Below are positions 4,228 through 5,699 of a stretch of 5,699 bases of DNA, one piece after another. The first letter of the stretch is position 1. The number at the start of each line of letters is the position of its first letter. Made by a program: the position numbers and the translations under genes. Source of the DNA: Pseudomonadota bacterium (lineage in GTDB: Bacteria > Desulfobacterota > JAPLJL01); contig JAPLJL010000241.1 of NCBI GenBank assembly GCA_026388615.1, forward strand, positions 1 to 5,699, read 5' to 3'. The notes beneath the pieces were generated by a model. The model saw only the letters and a list, made by a program, of their open reading frames with translations. It did no database searches and was not told where the DNA came from.

Positions 4228-5189
4228 AAATCTCCCTTGAGAAGCTGGCCGCCGAAGCGGAGACGACCGGATTCAGGCCGGACGTGCTGGAAAAGGTCGC
4301 CCACCTCCTGGGATTGCTGGATGCCATCCGAAGTCACCCATTCCTCAAAGGGAAACTGGTCCTCAAGGGCGGCACGGCCTTGAACCTTTTTGTCTTCGAT
4401 GTTCCGCGGCTCTCCGTCGATATCGATCTGAACTACGTGGGAGCCGAGGATCGTGAAGCCATGCTCGCCGAGCGTCCCAAGATCGAGCAGGCTATTCGGG
4501 CGGTCTTCGCGCGGGAGGGATTCAATGTCAGGCGGATGCCGGAAGAACACGCCGGAGGCAAGTGGGCGCTGCGGTATGAAAGCTCCCCCGGCCAGACCGG
4601 CAACCTCGAGGTGGACGTTAACTTCATGTTCCGCGTCCCGTTGTGGCCGGTGACAACTTGCGATTCTCATTTCGTCGGGTCTTGGCGGGCCACGGGGATT
4701 TCGGTGCTGGATCACCATGAACTGGCAGCCGGCAAGCTCGCGGCACTGTTGGCGCGCAGACAAGCGAGGGACTTGTTCGACAGCCATCGGATTTTCCGGA
4801 TGGACAACCTCGAACGTCATCGACTTCGTATCGGATTCGTCGTCTACGGCGCGATGAACCGCAAGGATTGGAGGACTATCTCGACCGGCGATGTGGACTT
4901 CGACGCCGCGGATTTGGCCAGGCAATTGGCCCCCACGCTGCGCGTCAACGCGGCGGAGGTCCAGGCGCAATCAGCCGAATACGGGGCGCGCCTGGTGAAG
5001 GAGTGCCGGGAGGATCTATCCGCAGTGCTGCCCTTCACGGACTCCGAGCGGGCGTTCTTGGATTTGCTGCTGGACCGGGGGGTGGTCGACTCGTCCATTC
5101 TGACCGCTGACGTGTCACTCCAGCGGCGCATACAAAGCCAGCCGCTTCTCGAATGGAAGGCGGTCAATGTCCGGCGTTACAAGGGATAG
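4224..5189 (+). CDS. abiEii: AbiEii/AbiGii-family nucleotidyltransferase toxin
   Basis: A 321-residue toxin of the type IV AbiE system. Family members are DNA polymerase beta-like nucleotidyltransferases: Streptococcus AbiEii binds GTP and the mycobacterial MenT relatives modify tRNA 3' ends, so this protein probably stops growth by adding nucleotides to RNA; its own target is unknown. Motif I is present as KGGTALNL (48-55) with RLSVDIDLNY (62-71), giving metal-binding D66 and D68. LEVDVNF (128-134) follows. The later motifs are HELAAGKLAALLARRQARDLFD (165-186), with K171, R178/R179, R182, D183 and D186. The C-terminal third (about 200-321) is helical in character. ATG 4224 overlaps the abiEi stop, with GGAGGT just upstream; an in-frame ATG at 4170 would add 18 Gly-rich residues inside abiEi and is less likely. 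No lesion seen. Confidence 0.92.
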   Translation: MKISLEKLAAEAETTGFRPDVLEKVAHLLGLLDAIRSHPFLKGKLVLKGGTALNLFVFDVPRLSVDIDLNYVGAEDREAMLAERPKIEQAIRAVFAREGFNVRRMPEEHAGGKWALRYESSPGQTGNLEVDVNFMFRVPLWPVTTCDSHFVGSWRATGISVLDHHELAAGKLAALLARRQARDLFDSHRIFRMDNLERHRLRIGFVVYGAMNRKDWRTISTGDVDFDAADLARQLAPTLRVNAAEVQAQSAEYGARLVKECREDLSAVLPFTDSERAFLDLLLDRGVVDSSILTADVSLQRRIQSQPLLEWKAVNVRRYKG

Positions 5190-5420
5190 CGTGATGAAAA
5201 CAGCGTTGGGGTGTCCGGGACGTGGATGAACCGGTATGACAAAATTAACCTTGCACCATAAATAAAGCGTGCCGTCTGAGGTCGTTCTTCCCGAAGCTCT
5301 TGCCCACCTATGGAGGGGAACCCTTCGGACCCCCAGAAAGGGCTTACCGCTCAAGAATAAGTTGGGCTAGCTGAAGGTCTGAATCAAGAAATTCTATTAC
5401 AGGTAAGAATTTTGGGATTG
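5190..5420. other. Non-coding stretch after abiEii
   Basis: Only very short open frames occur here, none with a convincing ribosome site. One weak GGGG...CCCC hairpin is visible near 5315-5332 (GGGGAACCCTTCGGACCCCC), without a T-run, so I do not call it a terminator. Nothing else recognisable. Confidence 0.5.
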
Positions 5421-5430
5421 ACTAAACGGA

Positions 5431-5532
5431 TTCCTACCTTCGCAGGCTGCCCGTTCGGGTTCTCGTCCTGAGACCCCATCGGGGTCGTAGGAAGGACCCT
5501 CAGGGTCCGTAGGAAAGCCGCCTGCGCCTACC
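5431..5532. repeat. Branched palindromic element with three hairpins inside an outer stem
   Basis: CGCAGGC (5441-5447) pairs with GCCTGCG (5520-5526). Inside lie three hairpins: CCC-gttc-GGG (about 5450-5459), GACCCC-atc-GGGGTC (5472-5486) and GGACCC-tca-GGGTCC (5494-5508). The last two are each followed by GTAGGAA (5487-5493, 5509-5515), whose complement TTCCTAC stands at 5431-5437. They look like related units that kept pairing while changing sequence. This is typical of REP-type palindromic clusters. An expressed structured RNA is possible but unsupported. Confidence 0.6.
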
Positions 5533-5601
5533 GAAAATTAGATAATTAAGGGAAACAAATACTCTTTGCGCCCTGCTCATGCCTTCACAGAGGTAACCTC
5601 C

Positions 5602-5698
5602 GGCTGGTATCCATGGTTTCCCCTTAAAAACTCGAAACTCGAAACCAGCCTCCGGCCCGTTAGGGCCTACCCTCCGGCCTGTAAGCCCTACGGGCTGG
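5602..5698. repeat. Second palindromic cluster at the window end
   Basis: ACCAGCC (5644-5650) can pair with GGCTGGT (5602-5608), or its CCAGCC with GGCTGG (5693-5698). Between the latter lie GGCCC-gtta-GGGCC (5654-5667) and AGCCC-tac-GGGCT (5684-5696). CTCCGGC recurs at 5599, 5650 and 5672. ACTCGAA is doubled just before (about 5630-5643). The cluster probably continues beyond the window. No gene. Confidence 0.5.
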
Positions 5699-5699
5699 A

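Noticed and set aside
4125..4970. Minus-strand 281-codon frame
   Set aside because: Antisense shadow of abiEii in G+C-rich DNA; the + strand has all nucleotidyltransferase motifs.
5441..5526. tRNA-like cloverleaf (7-bp outer stem, three arms)
   Set aside because: The arms have 3-4-base loops and no anticodon arm, T-loop or D-loop sequence; it is a palindromic repeat cluster.

Overview
The window is a bacterial accessory region: a chain of toxin-antitoxin (TA) modules separated by short dispersed palindromic repeats. All genes seen are on the + strand, with Shine-Dalgarno sites and GTGA/ATGA-type overlaps. No marker gene fixes the taxon. The mix of RelE/ParE and MazF modules, AbiE and repeat debris resembles genomes of uncultured soil, sediment or groundwater bacteria, but that is an impression only.

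Layout. (1) Bases 3-179 are the broken-off N-terminal end of an Eco57I-like restriction-modification methylase, cut inside its nuclease motif by a repeat (R1 copy A, 159-243). (2) Bases 244-480 hold a 9-bp tandem repeat, a 48-bp direct duplication carrying small hairpins, and a likely promoter for the first TA module. (3) Bases 481-955: TA module 1, a small antitoxin and a RelE/ParE toxin whose frame lacks a start codon. A one-base deletion just after a well-placed GTG start would explain this. (4) Bases 989-1314: R1 copy B, a second repeat (R2) and a 78-bp element with imperfect terminal inverted repeats. (5) Bases 1456-1907: TA module 2, antitoxin plus RelE-type toxin. (6) Bases 1974-2529: TA module 3, a small antitoxin plus a MazF/PemK endoribonuclease with the catalytic Arg and Thr in place. 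(7) Bases 2570-3013: a conserved hypothetical protein with a Cys/His cluster. (8) Bases 3038-3180: degenerate R1 copy C and a second R2 copy. (9) Bases 3275-5189: an AbiE type IV system (AbiEi antitoxin/autorepressor, AbiEii nucleotidyltransferase toxin) behind what looks like a duplicated promoter-operator. (10) Bases 5190-5699: no gene, but two dense groups of nested hairpins.

How it fits together. Each TA pair is an antitoxin-first operon with overlapping genes, as usual for translational coupling and autoregulation. Repeat copies A, B and C bracket TA module 1 and then the TA2-TA3-hypothetical block, suggesting assembly or reshuffling as repeat-bounded cassettes. The AbiE operon is clearly richer in G+C than TA modules 1-3, pointing to a different source. 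I do not see a wholly new defence system. The most interesting points are the broken toxin start, the duplicated operator in front of abiE, the repeat-bounded cassette layout and the branched palindromic element after abiEii.
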